Assembly (NCBI RefSeq): GCF_002498315.1
Contig: NZ_DAGX01000002.1
Location: forward strand, 558,313-622,312
DNA from: Methanofollis sp. UBA420
Lineage (GTDB): Archaea > Halobacteriota > Methanomicrobia > Methanomicrobiales > Methanofollaceae
Direction of reading: 5' to 3'
Length of the DNA stretch: 64,000 nucleotides
The notes under the pieces: model-generated
Seen by the model: only the letters and a program-made list of their open reading frames with translations
Databases searched by the model: none
Told to the model about the DNA's origin: nothing
Made by a program: the position numbers and the translations under genes
Part shown: piece by piece, positions 35,301 to 43,396 of the stretch
How positions within the stretch are numbered: the first letter of the stretch is position 1
Layout: each line of letters opens with the position of its first letter

Positions 35301-35725
35301 GTATTGGTTGCCGTGAGTGTGACAGTGTGGGTGCCGGGCGTGAGGAAGGTGTGGGTGATGTCAGGGCCGTCTGCGTCCGCCGCGACGCCGTCGATTGTCC
35401 ACTCCCAGATATCAGCCGCAAGACCTGTCGCCGTCCCTGTGAACCACACGGTGAGCGGCACCTGACCTTCAAGAGGATCGGCGGTAATCGCGAGCGCCAG
35501 TTCCGTTTCCACTGGAGTCTCAGTTTCCACTGGAGTCTCAGTTTCCGCTGGAGTCTCAGTTTCCGTAGGAACCGAGATATTCGTAATCATTTCATAGGAC
35601 GCCACTGATTCGGGCGGGACTGTGCCCTCTTCATCCCCGGCAACCGGCCCGATGATACAGGCCAGGGCCACCAGCAGGACTGCGAAAATAACTATCTTTT
35701 TCGGGAATGGGGGGATATTTCTCAT
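32318..35725 (-). CDS. Large surface protein: PKD-like domain, right-handed beta-helix, six PEGA repeats
   Basis: About 1135 residues. ATG 35725 has GGAGGT 6 nt upstream. Order: signal peptide (IVIFAVLLVALACIIGPVAG); Thr/Glu-rich stalk (TETETPAETETPVETE); PKD-like domain (about 65-150); NosD-like parallel beta-helix (about 230-430) with repeated NCTFTGNRATKSGGGA units; a conserved GGPYLGGNLWL / WCADADFDGICD block; six PEGA modules (about 485-910); an Ig-like region with DEVTLYHTTDDAIEGALI; C-terminal helix FPTMMLILCGAAVLLIAAVV and KRR tail. It is an extracellular, probably S-layer-associated protein with binding or adhesive modules. The homologue at 62651 shares the architecture. Confidence 0.9.
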   Translation of the reverse strand: MRNIPPFPKKIVIFAVLLVALACIIGPVAGDEEGTVPPESVASYEMITNISVPTETETPAETETPVETETPVETELALAITADPLEGQVPLTVWFTGTATGLAADIWEWTIDGVAADADGPDITHTFLTPGTHTVTLTATNTTLPLANTTSIEIVAEEEKEPMMTAARITHPHIWNVSKIEGEDNVTSLWDLRNKVRKGDTIRIWGVEGHTYKSGITIDKPDVTVKQWEGSPAQPIITYKETDRPVFTVTADNATFRGLNISSSNWLDCNGAGIQATGSMMSNLQRLTIADCTFAENRATKSGGGAYIERCTGATITNCTFTGNRATKSGGGADFQWCTGATITNCTFTGNRANINGGGADFQWCIGAGATITNCTFTNNTVHYGEGGASYFLVCSPITITNCRFDNPDNIRASSSSAFFNTTCTRGTNIAGGPYLGGNLWLQDPAQNISEWCADADFDGICDEPLTIDGFFSGRNTDHLPLVYGGTVAVASTPTGAQIVLDGVTNGYTTDTPLYLSVGEHNVTVKLAGYVTPENKTVTVNAGEMTEVFFELKEVCGEIDVSSVPAEARIILDGVDTGRLTNAILKDIPTGEHNVTVKLAGYFTPENKTVNVYADETTEVFFELERECGILNVSSVPERAQIVLDGVDKGETNAVLENIPTGTHNVTVTLKDYVTQINDTVTVEVGKTTEVTFALERECGVLNVSSVPEGAQIFLDGKETEWLTNTTLEDIPTGEHNVTVRLEGYVTPENRTVTVETGEEAKVFFELERECGVLNVSSVPEGARIFLDGVETEWLTNTTLESIPTGDHKVTVRLAGYVTPENKTVTVETGEEAKVFFELERECGVLNVSSVPEGARIFLEGKETEWLTNTTLTDIPTGEHNVTVTLDDYVKPENRTVTVNAGETTEVFFVLEALPTPIPTSSSSGSGGGHSDLSADSTGKIPAGGSGTLAFRGPAIYEIRVTVGETIQTLLVTVGRTGLPSSVGAPASMVYEYDEVTLYHTTDDAIEGALILFKIPKAWLEENSIDPADVVLCRYHDDAWQPLPTEVRDEDATFWYFSAQSPGFSVFAIGGEPAPVAVKTAEAGAQAGTTEPASPVTETPASPPAETPQPFPTMMLILCGAAVLLIAAVVLWKRR
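32985..34270 (-). repeat. Tandem PEGA-coding repeats
   Basis: Six in-frame modules of about 70-75 codons follow each other, each with an SSVPxGAxIxLDG strand, an IPTGEHNVTV strand and a YVTPENKTVTV strand. Modules 4-6 are nearly identical at the DNA level, which points to recent duplication or gene conversion and invites copy-number change. Confidence 0.85.
34590..34870 (-). repeat. Beta-helix coil repeats
   Basis: Four rungs built on the pattern T-I-T-N-C-T-F-T-G-N-R-A with GGGA(D/Y) turns, repeated every 60-70 bases with long identical DNA runs (GGTGAAGGTGCAGTTGGTGA and similar). These form the stacked turns of the parallel beta-helix. Confidence 0.75.
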
Positions 35726-36514
35726 TTCAAACCTCCGCATGAACGGAATGTCAGCTTCCCCGGATACGGGAGAGGATCACGCCTGACGGGGGGCTGAGAT
35801 GGCGGAGAATTAATTTTTGTATTAATATATGTTTTTATTTTAAGCTACTTGTGCCGCGCATTTGCAAAAATAGATCATTTTGTTGATCCAATCCAATATA
35901 GAAAGTATGATAGCGCATAATAAATATATTTACGTATTATAAGATTGCGAAATAGTTGAATGACTTGCGCGAGCGCCCCGATGAAATTTGCCAGGTACCG
36001 TACCCTGCCGGAGGATATACCCCGGTTTTTGCGGATATCCCCTCATCACACCGTGGATTGAGGATGAAAAACGGATTGCTGATGATCCGAACCAGATCAA
36101 CCTCTTCGGCGGGCCACTCCACTGATAGGGGGTGCGTGGTGCTGAACCACGTTGTCGTGTGCAGTGCCCAAGAAGGAGGACAGACCGGCACCTCTCCCTT
36201 CTGGGGACCCGGAGATGGTGCGTAACTCACAGAAACGTAATGGAAGTGCGCCACCTCCATGCCCCGAAGAGTTGCTCCTTTCCAGGACGGTAAATATGCA
36301 TTCACCGCGCTATTGTAAACTATCTCAACAAAACGTCAGGAGGACAGACCTCTGGTGCATCCTGAAGAAAAAAGAGTGCCGTCTGTTTTTATCATCGCTG
36401 CAGGTTGTGAGAGAGAAACGACTGGAGAACTGAAAAGCGGAGGGGAGTGCCGGGAGACATCTTCCTGCACACGATATATCAACCCGACCTCCAACTCTCC
36501 AGAATACTGAAAAG
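35726..36514. other. AT-rich promoter stretch and non-coding gap upstream of the PEGA gene
   Basis: The interval 35800-35945 is markedly AT-rich (TTTTTGTATTAATATATG and similar) and probably holds the promoter of the surface-protein gene. 35946-36514 has several short frames, none with a domain or ribosome-binding site. A hairpin CGTGGT/ACCACG with loop GCTGA lies at 36135-36151, and AGGAGGACAGACC occurs twice (about 36174 and 36341). Nothing else is recognised. Confidence 0.4.
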
Positions 36515-37798
36515 TTATTCTCTTCCGTATCTCAGGAGTCCGGCGATGGCGAGAGCGGCACCCGCAGTCGCAATGAGAAAGCCCGGTGCCTCTGGTGTCG
36601 CAGTCTGCGACGGGGTCGGAATCTCAGTCAACGTCTCTGCATCCTGTAAGACAACCCTCGACACCAGCCATCCCTCGGCACCGCCGTTCATCCTCGACCA
36701 ACCAGCGGAAACAATTTCTCCGGACTGCGTCAGGAACACGGAACTGAGCCTGCCTTTCCATGCGTCCCATACCTGTCCGTCGAGGACGTTCCCGTCATAG
36801 TCAATGATCTGGATCTGCGGGACAGAGCCCCAGCAACCGGCGAGGACGTAGCCTGTTCCAGGAAATTCTGTCATTGCATAGATCTCAACGCCGGGCATCT
36901 TCTGTTCCCACTCGATGACACCTGCATCGTCGATCTTTGCGGCCCACGCATCTGTGACGAACGTGGTCTTTCCGGTCTCATTACTGGTTGTGGTCATCGA
37001 TCCGCCAAGCAGATATCCATCGTTCACTGCCAGAGACGTCAAGAGAGTGCGATTGTCAATCTCTCTTGTCCACATCTCTTTTCCCGATGCATCTGTTTTC
37101 ATGATCCACAAGGAGACGGGACCATCAATGGTCGATCCGTCTGTTCCCCCGACGAAGATGGACCCATCCGCTGCCGTGGCAATGGTGCGTGCAGCTCTTT
37201 CGGCGTAGGTCTCTGCCCGGATCTCCATACCCGAGAGATCGTAGATACCGACAAATGTCTCCGTCTCTCCGGCAGGTTTCCACAACCATCCGCTCACCGC
37301 GATTGTATCATCGGGCAATCTGTCGAGATCGGTGAGACGCAGTCCATCAATGGTGACGTTCCAGAGAGGGGTTCCGGCGGTATCGATCCTGACGAGACGT
37401 GATGTGCCAGTGGCATTGTCCCAGTCGGCGACGGTAAGAAAATCGCCGTCAATGGCGTATGTCCCCACAATGGCCCCGCCGTCTTCCAGCGGGACGATGC
37501 CGACGACGCAGTCACCATCAAGTGTGGCATTCCACTGCTCAACTCCTCTCGGATCGGTTTTTATGAGAAGAGCACTGTCATTTCCGGCACCATACCCGAA
37601 TCCGCCCAGCAGATATCCCATATCGTCTGTCTGTCCGGCAGCAAAAATATCGGTGTACATCCCTTTGTGGAAGGTTGCATTCAATCCTCCCGTCTCATCG
37701 ATGGAAACGGCCCCCACAGATATGACAAGGAGGCTGCTCAGGAGAAGGCAGTATATTCCTTCTTTAATATAGTGTGGTTTCAGTGCATTTGTTGCCAT
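36515..37798 (-). CDS. PGF-CTERM-anchored beta-propeller surface protein
   Basis: About 427 residues; ATG 37798 is chosen because GAGGTGA lies 8 nt upstream (GTG 37810 is inside that site). A signal helix (YCLLLSSLLVISVGAVS) is followed by repeated blades with the pattern ALLIKTDPRGVEQWN, RLVRIDTAGTPLWN, LWIMKTDASGKEMW and AWAAKIDDAGVIEWEQK, each a WD/PQQ-like propeller blade. A Thr/Pro linker leads to the sorting signal EAPGFLIATAGAALAIAGLL with RYGRE, the PGF-CTERM form processed by archaeosortase A. It is probably displayed on the S-layer surface. The ligand is unknown. A TATA-like CCATATAATAATG lies about 30 nt upstream. Confidence 0.85.
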   Translation of the reverse strand: MATNALKPHYIKEGIYCLLLSSLLVISVGAVSIDETGGLNATFHKGMYTDIFAAGQTDDMGYLLGGFGYGAGNDSALLIKTDPRGVEQWNATLDGDCVVGIVPLEDGGAIVGTYAIDGDFLTVADWDNATGTSRLVRIDTAGTPLWNVTIDGLRLTDLDRLPDDTIAVSGWLWKPAGETETFVGIYDLSGMEIRAETYAERAARTIATAADGSIFVGGTDGSTIDGPVSLWIMKTDASGKEMWTREIDNRTLLTSLAVNDGYLLGGSMTTTSNETGKTTFVTDAWAAKIDDAGVIEWEQKMPGVEIYAMTEFPGTGYVLAGCWGSVPQIQIIDYDGNVLDGQVWDAWKGRLSSVFLTQSGEIVSAGWSRMNGGAEGWLVSRVVLQDAETLTEIPTPSQTATPEAPGFLIATAGAALAIAGLLRYGRE

Positions 37799-37941
37799 AG
37801 GAAACTTCACCTCTGGTACATTATTATATGGATCTCGTCAGTCATAATTATCGTTCCCGGCGCGTTGCCGGAGGGTTCTGTCATCAAACACCTTTTTTCA
37901 TGCCCGGACAGAGAAAAACACTCCCCCAGAAGGCGGTTGCT

Positions 37942-37960
37942 GGCAGGTCTCGGACCTGCC
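37942..37960. repeat. Perfect hairpin
   Basis: GGCAGGTC and GACCTGCC form a perfect 8-bp stem around the loop TCG. It lies between the GHMP gene end (38011) and the propeller gene start, so it may be a terminator for the former or part of the short-hairpin class seen at 24270 and 40788. Confidence 0.45.
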
Positions 37961-38010
37961 GAGTCGACCCTTTGAAAAATCCAGTCGGGCTCTGTCTCTT
38001 CCCCCTGCAT

Positions 38011-39093
38011 TCACGCCGTATGCGTGACCTTCAGTCCCTCGTTGTCGACCGCCGTGGAGAGGGCCACCGAGAGGCCGAGGCTGTCGGCGATCGCCTTCAT
38101 CTCCTCCTCCGGTTTCCCGGTGACGACGGCGATGGAGGGGCCGACCGAACTCATGCCCACGAACTCGATGCCGGCCTCGCGCAACCTGCTCATGATGTTG
38201 TAGATCGCGAAGTCGTGGTGCTCGATCTCGGCCCTCTTCGACCCCCTGAACTCGATCTCCCACATCACGTCCCCGGCCTTCTTGAGGTCGCCCCGTTCGA
38301 GCGCGGGCAGGAGGTCCATCAGGACCATGTAGGCCTTGATCGGGCGGTCGCGGTAGTCGAGGTCGCGTGCCCGGTTCATGAGGAGGTCGAACTCGCTCTT
38401 CCCTGACGAGGAGATGCCGCTCTTCGGGATGATGACGAAGACATTCTTTCCCTCGGCAAAGGGATGGCGGTATGCAAGGGCGAGTTCGTCGCCCATGACG
38501 ACAAAGCCGCCGTAGGTGCTTGCGGCCGGGCCGACGCCGGTCTCGAAGCCGAAAGCGACCATGTTGTTGTTTTCGGCCGTCTCCTCGACGAAGTTCTTCC
38601 CGACGAGGATCCGCAGTTCCTCGGCGGTGAGGGGAGAACCGAGGGCCGCGTTCATTGCATGGCTGACGGCGAGGAGCATGGTGCCTGTCGAACCGAGGCC
38701 GACATGCTTGTAGTGGTGGTCGTCCGCGGCGATCCTGAAACCGCCCTGGTAGCCCACCGTCGCCCTGAAGGCCTCGACGATATGCCTGATGATCGGCGTG
38801 CGCTCGTACTCGATCTCGATGCCGTCGGCGGTGCACTCCGCACGTGCCGTGCTGTACACCTGGACGGCATATCCAAAGCCTCCGCCGCCCGGTTGGTCGG
38901 GGGCGAAGCGGTTCATGTCCAGGACCGTCGAGTGGATGCGTGCCGGAACCCTGACCGTGAACGTGCCGGACTGAGGCACTGGCCGGAGGGGCCGGTCGAT
39001 CCTGAGGGGGCGGATGTTTGTCCCTGCTCTGAAGGGCTCGAAATCGTATTCGACGAGGTCGAGGTCGCCGCCCCTGATCTTCATCAATGGCAT
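38011..39093 (-). CDS. GHMP kinase-superfamily protein, candidate ribofuranosylaminobenzene 5'-phosphate synthase
   Basis: A 360-residue GHMP-fold protein: N-terminal VRVPARIHSTVLDMN, the glycine-rich loop as KHVGLGSTGTMLLAV (GHMP motif 2), and a C-terminal VGMSSVGPSIAVVTG segment (motif 3). The PARIHxTLxDMN start and motif spacing resemble RFAP synthase, which condenses 4-aminobenzoate with PRPP in methanopterin biosynthesis; the 40-residue N-terminal extension and diverged middle leave room for another GHMP activity. DUF2148 lies 8 bp upstream on the same strand. No partner methanopterin gene is adjacent. Confidence 0.75.
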   Translation of the reverse strand: MPLMKIRGGDLDLVEYDFEPFRAGTNIRPLRIDRPLRPVPQSGTFTVRVPARIHSTVLDMNRFAPDQPGGGGFGYAVQVYSTARAECTADGIEIEYERTPIIRHIVEAFRATVGYQGGFRIAADDHHYKHVGLGSTGTMLLAVSHAMNAALGSPLTAEELRILVGKNFVEETAENNNMVAFGFETGVGPAASTYGGFVVMGDELALAYRHPFAEGKNVFVIIPKSGISSSGKSEFDLLMNRARDLDYRDRPIKAYMVLMDLLPALERGDLKKAGDVMWEIEFRGSKRAEIEHHDFAIYNIMSRLREAGIEFVGMSSVGPSIAVVTGKPEEEMKAIADSLGLSVALSTAVDNEGLKVTHTA

Positions 39094-39101
39094 GCCTGTT
39101 T

Positions 39102-39650
39102 CTATGAGCGGTCAAAGAAGATATTTTTCCCTGAGGCCTTGAGAGGGAGGGCATAGACGACGGTGCAGTCCGGGAGGAGGCCGAGGATACGGGAGCCGAC
39201 ACCGCCTGAGTAAAAGACCCTGTTGTCGACGTTGTGGATGGACGCCGTCTTTACCGCGGACCCGACGGCGATGCCGAGGTCTGTCATCCTGATCACGCAG
39301 TTCGGTCCCCTGAACGGGACGCCGTCTTTTTTTGTCTCTTCAACTGCGGCGGCCATCTCAGTGCAGGTCGGGTACCCGCAGCCGCCGCAGTTGACGCCTG
39401 CGGTCTGCTGGCCCTTGCACCCGATCAGGACACAGGCATCCGCTTTCTCGATGTTCTTTGCATCCCGCAGGAAGAAGCCGAGGGTGTGCTCCTCGCCATA
39501 GGCCCGCATCGCGTCGGCGAGGTCGGTGAGGTCGGTGCCGGTGAGCACCTCGACCTCGATGGTGTCGACGCCCTTCCCCTTCGGCGCCGTCCGTGCGGCA
39601 AGAGCCATCAGCATTGCCACGGTCCTGACTGCCTCGAATTCCGGAGTCAT
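39102..39650 (-). CDS. DUF2148 ferredoxin-domain protein
   Basis: The 182-residue product has the DUF2148 layout: an N-terminal region TAPKGKGVDTIEVEVLTG, a central ADACVLIGCKGQQTAGVNCGGCGYPTC with the cysteines expected to hold an Fe-S cluster, and a conserved GPNCVIRMTDLGIAVGSAVKTAS segment. The function is unknown; genomic neighbours in methanogens are often redox or cofactor genes. It is translated just ahead of the GHMP gene (8 bp gap) and divergent from the radical SAM gene at 39743. Confidence 0.88.
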   Translation of the reverse strand: MTPEFEAVRTVAMLMALAARTAPKGKGVDTIEVEVLTGTDLTDLADAMRAYGEEHTLGFFLRDAKNIEKADACVLIGCKGQQTAGVNCGGCGYPTCTEMAAAVEETKKDGVPFRGPNCVIRMTDLGIAVGSAVKTASIHNVDNRVFYSGGVGSRILGLLPDCTVVYALPLKASGKNIFFDRS

Positions 39651-39742
39651 GGGGGTACGATCACCATGGGCACAGATATATTCTCCTCACTTTCGTGCTG
39701 CCCGCCGATCCCTTTTGCCCGCGGGGGGATGATGGGTACCTG

Positions 39743-40774
39743 ATGGAGAGGCAGGGTGTGATCACGTCGCCGGTAGAGGGATATCCCTGGTCCGACCTGG
39801 ACACGCCCGACACCGCCGGGGGGTGCGGGCGTCTCCTGAAGGTCCTCCTCGACGGCCGCTGCTCGTACGACTGCGCCTACTGCGGGGTCAGGGCCAGGAA
39901 GGGCGGGGGCCCGGTCGGGCCTGCGGAGATCGCCGACGCCTTCCTCAGGATGCACCGCGAGGGAAGGGCGGACGGCCTCTTCCTCTCCTCGGGCATCGCG
40001 GGCGACGTGGACCTGGCGATGGAGGGGATCGTGGAGACCGGGGAGATCCTGCGGCGGCGGGGTTTCCGGGGCTATCTCCACCTCAAGGTCCTCCCGGGCG
40101 CCGCACGGGCGGACATCGCCGATGCGGCGCGGGTGGCCGACAGGATCTCGATCAACATCGAGGCGCCGTCGGCATCCCGCCTCTCCGAGGTCGCGGGGGT
40201 GAAGGACTATCGGTGCGACATCGAGAAGAGGCAGGCCTGGGTGGCGGAGGCGATGCCCGGCCGCCACACGACGCAACTCGTCGTCGGCGCGGCGGGGGAG
40301 AGCGACGCCGAGATCCTCTCCTGTGTCGCCAGGCAGTACAGGCGTCTCGCGCCGGCACGGGTCTACTACTCCGCTTTCACGCCGTTGGCAGGGACGCCCC
40401 TCGAGTGCCGGGATGCGACTCCTCTCTGGCGGCAGAGGCGCCTGTACCAGATGGACGCCCTCGTCCACCTCTACCAGTTCTCCCCTGATCTGCTCCGCGA
40501 CGTGATGGACGACGACGGTTTCCTTCCCGACGCCGACCCGAAGAGGGTGCTTGCAGAGAACCTCCCGCCTGTCGATATCAACACCGCCCCTCTCGCCGAC
40601 CTCCTCCGCGTGCCGGGGATCGGTCCTGTCGGCGCTCGCCGGATCTGTGCGATGCGGCGGACGGCGCCGCTCGTCTCCCCTGCAGACCTCAGGAGGTGCG
40701 GCGTCCGCACGAAAGATGCCGGGCCATTCGTCCGCTTCGGGAGAGAGGTGCAGGCGACACTCTCGTCTTTTTGA
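39743..40774 (+). CDS. Radical SAM protein with C-terminal helix-hairpin-helix (TIGR03916-type, putative DNA modification/repair)
   Basis: The 343-residue product has a radical SAM barrel with the cluster motif CSYDCAYC (DGRCSYDCAYCGVRA) and a C-terminal HhH DNA-binding motif DINTAPLADLLRVPGIGPVGARRICAMRR. This fits the TIGR03916 family, usually encoded beside a uracil-DNA-glycosylase-like partner and suspected of repairing or modifying DNA. No such partner is nearby here. GTG 39695 upstream is an alternative start; ATG 39743 aligns with family N-termini. Its promoter faces the DUF2148 gene. Confidence 0.87.
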   Translation: MERQGVITSPVEGYPWSDLDTPDTAGGCGRLLKVLLDGRCSYDCAYCGVRARKGGGPVGPAEIADAFLRMHREGRADGLFLSSGIAGDVDLAMEGIVETGEILRRRGFRGYLHLKVLPGAARADIADAARVADRISINIEAPSASRLSEVAGVKDYRCDIEKRQAWVAEAMPGRHTTQLVVGAAGESDAEILSCVARQYRRLAPARVYYSAFTPLAGTPLECRDATPLWRQRRLYQMDALVHLYQFSPDLLRDVMDDDGFLPDADPKRVLAENLPPVDINTAPLADLLRVPGIGPVGARRICAMRRTAPLVSPADLRRCGVRTKDAGPFVRFGREVQATLSSF

Positions 40775-40787
40775 GGGGAATCGTTCA

Positions 40788-40835
40788 TGAAACGAAGTTT
40801 CAAGCGGTTCTTTGAAAACCACCTCAGTGGTTTTC
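40788..40835. repeat. Two perfect hairpins after the radical SAM gene
   Basis: TGAAAC/GTTTCA with loop GAA (40788-40802) and GAAAACCAC/GTGGTTTTC with loop CTCA (40814-40835) are both perfect. They lie between the radical SAM stop and the transglutaminase-like gene. A terminator followed by a T tract is possible, but the stems also resemble the hairpins at 24270 and 37942. Confidence 0.5.
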
Positions 40836-40865
40836 ATGGTAATCCCCGGCCCGGGATCTGCAAAA

Positions 40866-41714
40866 ATGAGCATTCCCCGGGTCGCCGAAAGAAATAGGTG
40901 GCCGGACGTTGACCCATTGTGCGTGTCCGCAAAGGTCAGGCCGATCTTCTGGATCGTGCTGGGACTCTCCGTCGCGGCCAGTGGCATAGTGTTGCTTGTG
41001 TTTTTCGATATTGTCCCTCTGAAAGAGAATGAATATCCCGCTATCGTCCCCTGCGGGGAAAAGGGAATTCGAAATGTCACGTATCAATTTTCTTTTCACT
41101 CACAGAACCATTCGGTCACCTTTCCCGTCGAGATGCCGGTGTACTTCGGGGCTAAAAACTCCCGGAAAGAGGCTCACATTTTTACACACAAACCGCCGGA
41201 GGAGATCCTGCAGGAATATTATTCCTCTTTCATCTATGACCGGCATCAAGAGAGCCTCTATGGAGAGATTCTCGGGGACATGAGATTCATCCGCGATTCC
41301 TGCAACCTGAACGACGACGAATACCTCGAACTCCTTGTTGCTTTTGTCCGGTCTATCCCCTTCGAAGGGGACTTCAACGAGACGGGCGTGAAATTCCCCG
41401 TGGAAACAATCATCGAAGGTGGGGACTGTGACGACAGATCAGTCCTGCTCATCGGTCTCATGACCCGCGAGGGGTACGACGCCGCACTCCTGTATTTTGA
41501 CGGCAAATACCATACGGCCGTGGGTGTCAGAGACGGAGCCGGTCAGGGGAACTATGAAGGGTATGCATATATTGAGACGACTGCCTCCCTTCCTATCGGT
41601 GTGAAAGCCACAGAACTTGCAAACGGCGACACCCTTGATACGGAACCATGTGTCATCAGGTTCGGGAACGGGACAAAATGGTACTCCCGCGGGGGAGCGG
41701 AAAAAAGGGATTAA
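40866..41714 (+). CDS. Membrane-anchored transglutaminase-like cysteine-protease-fold protein
   Basis: About 282 residues from ATG 40866; upstream codons fall in the hairpin and were excluded. One N-terminal membrane helix (PIFWIVLGLSVAASGIVLLVFF) leaves the rest outside the cell. The catalytic triad of the transglutaminase-like fold is visible: Cys in EGGDCDDRSVLLIGLM, His in GKYHTAVGV and the acidic residue near YAYIETTA. Bacterial and archaeal members are often proteases or amidotransferases. The adjacent glycan genes are convergent, and no specific substrate can be named. Confidence 0.75.
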   Translation: MSIPRVAERNRWPDVDPLCVSAKVRPIFWIVLGLSVAASGIVLLVFFDIVPLKENEYPAIVPCGEKGIRNVTYQFSFHSQNHSVTFPVEMPVYFGAKNSRKEAHIFTHKPPEEILQEYYSSFIYDRHQESLYGEILGDMRFIRDSCNLNDDEYLELLVAFVRSIPFEGDFNETGVKFPVETIIEGGDCDDRSVLLIGLMTREGYDAALLYFDGKYHTAVGVRDGAGQGNYEGYAYIETTASLPIGVKATELANGDTLDTEPCVIRFGNGTKWYSRGGAEKRD

Positions 41715-41717
41715 GGA

Positions 41718-42419
41718 TTACTTGTACTCGCGCTTCGAGTAGCTGTACGTCTCGCTGTCGCCGCCCCGCACGACGATGGCGATCCACTCCCAGAGCGACT
41801 TGATCGTCCCGAACTGCTCGTACCGGCGCATGTCGAAGGCGACGCGGAGTTTCGGGTCGAGGAGCACCGTGCCGACCTGCCGGGTGCGGCGGGCGATCTC
41901 CAGGTCGTCGCCGGCGTCGATGCACCGATACATCCCGATCTGCATGAAGACCTCGCGCCTGAAGGCGGTGTTGCACCCGAGAGTGTAGTAGAGGGTGTGG
42001 GTCAATGCGCCGACGCGGGAGAAGAGATTTGCCAGGGCGAGGGAGAGCGCGTTCTTGATCCCCTTCTCCTTCGGGTACACGAGGCCGAAGACCTGCACCG
42101 CGTCCGGGCGTGTGGCAAAGTCCTTCTCGATCCTCTCCAGCCAGTCGGGCGGGATGATGCAGTCCGCGTCGGTCGTGGCGACGATATCGCCCTTTGCGGC
42201 CTTCGCGCCGTCGTTTCGTGCGCCGCCGACCTTCTTGCTCGTCTGCACGAAGACGAGGTCGGCGTACCTCTCTGCGATCTCCCGCGTTTTGTCCTTCGAG
42301 TTCCCGTCCACGACGATGATCTCGTACCTTTCGCGCGGCAGAGTCTGGTTGCAGAGGGACTCAAGACAGGAGGCGATGTTCGCCTCCTCATTGTAGGTCG
42401 GAACGATAACCGAGATCAT
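41718..42419 (-). CDS. Glycosyltransferase family 2
   Basis: The 233-residue product is a GT-A fold transferase: ISVIVPTYNEEANI start, IIVVDGNSKDKT nucleotide pocket, the metal-binding DxD as TTDADC, and a RRVRQ-like GDDLEIARRTRQVG. Only a short C-terminal tail follows, with no membrane helices. It starts in an ATGA-type overlap with the upstream GT4 gene. Together with the UGM-like gene it forms a glycan operon, likely for S-layer glycoprotein or a polysaccharide. Confidence 0.92.
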   Translation of the reverse strand: MISVIVPTYNEEANIASCLESLCNQTLPRERYEIIVVDGNSKDKTREIAERYADLVFVQTSKKVGGARNDGAKAAKGDIVATTDADCIIPPDWLERIEKDFATRPDAVQVFGLVYPKEKGIKNALSLALANLFSRVGALTHTLYYTLGCNTAFRREVFMQIGMYRCIDAGDDLEIARRTRQVGTVLLDPKLRVAFDMRRYEQFGTIKSLWEWIAIVVRGGDSETYSYSKREYK

Positions 42420-43396
42420 TGACCAATCAACTCCCTGTAGAGGTTCATGTGGAGGTCTGCGACCTCATTGATGTCGAATTTTTCCGAGAAGGGCCGTGCA
42501 AGGGAGGCGTGCCTCCCGAGCGCCGCCTCGTCGCCGAAGTGCGCCCCCGCCTCCTCTTTGTCCCCGAAGAAGAGGGCGGCGTCCCCGAAGATCTCGACGA
42601 ACTCCGGGATCCGCCTGATGACTGTCGGCAGGCCGCTTGCAAGGGCCTCCAGCACGACGAGGCCGAAGGTCTCGGCATAGGAGGGCATGAAGAAGACATC
42701 GGCCCCGCAGTAGGCGGCGGCGATGTCGTCGACAAAACCGGTGAAGGTGACGTTCTTCCCGCACCTCTCTTTCTCCTCCTCGATCCGGCCGTGGTCCTTG
42801 GAGAACCTCCCGTACGGATACCCGCCGACCCAGACGAAGTGAAGGTCGGGGTGGTCGTGCGAGAGGGCGAGGAAGTCGTAGATGCCCTTCCGCGGCGTCT
42901 GCTGGGCGACCGAGAGCACCACCCTCTCGTCCTCGCCGATGCCGTACTTCGCCCTGAATGCCGCCCTCTTTGCCGGGTCGGGCCTGAACCTCTCCCTGTC
43001 CACGCCGTTCGGGATGAGGGTGGTCGGGACGTCGGGGGCGATCTCGTGGACCTCCTCCTCGCAGAGGTGCGAGATGGTGATGATGTGGTCGAATCCCCCG
43101 TAAATTTCAGGGTAGAAGTGGTTCACCGTCTCCGAAAAGGCGAGGTTGCCAGTGTTGAGGCGCGGCGTGGAGTGGGCGGTGAGCACCTTGACGCCGTGGC
43201 TGTATTTTTTGTTCGTCAGGGCGAGGGGGCCGAAGGTGTGGTAGTGGACGAGGTCGAAGTCGCGGCCGCGGGCATTCCAGGCCATCTCCGGGCCGGCCTC
43301 CTCTCTCGCGAGGGCGCCGTACAGGGTCTTCGCCAGGGTGGCGCACCCGATGTACTTGAAAAAGAGCATGTCCTCGACGAAGAAGTTGACCTTCAT
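42416..43396 (-). CDS. Glycosyltransferase family 4
   Basis: The 326-residue GT-B protein starts at ATG 43396 (MKVNFFVEDMLFFKYIG); the frame is open further upstream but only as a shadow of the UGM-like gene. The C-terminal lobe has the GT4 signature: IPNGVDRERF, VLSVAQQTPRKGIYDFL, the donor-site Glu motif SYAETFGLVVLEALASGLPTV. Retaining mechanism expected. It overlaps both neighbours by 4 bp, so translation is coupled across the three-gene operon. Confidence 0.93.
   Translation of the reverse strand: MKVNFFVEDMLFFKYIGCATLAKTLYGALAREEAGPEMAWNARGRDFDLVHYHTFGPLALTNKKYSHGVKVLTAHSTPRLNTGNLAFSETVNHFYPEIYGGFDHIITISHLCEEEVHEIAPDVPTTLIPNGVDRERFRPDPAKRAAFRAKYGIGEDERVVLSVAQQTPRKGIYDFLALSHDHPDLHFVWVGGYPYGRFSKDHGRIEEEKERCGKNVTFTGFVDDIAAAYCGADVFFMPSYAETFGLVVLEALASGLPTVIRRIPEFVEIFGDAALFFGDKEEAGAHFGDEAALGRHASLARPFSEKFDINEVADLHMNLYRELIGQ

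Noticed and set aside
35946..36440. Short frames in the gap upstream of the PEGA gene
   Set aside because: No family resemblance, no ribosome-binding sites, inconsistent codon use.
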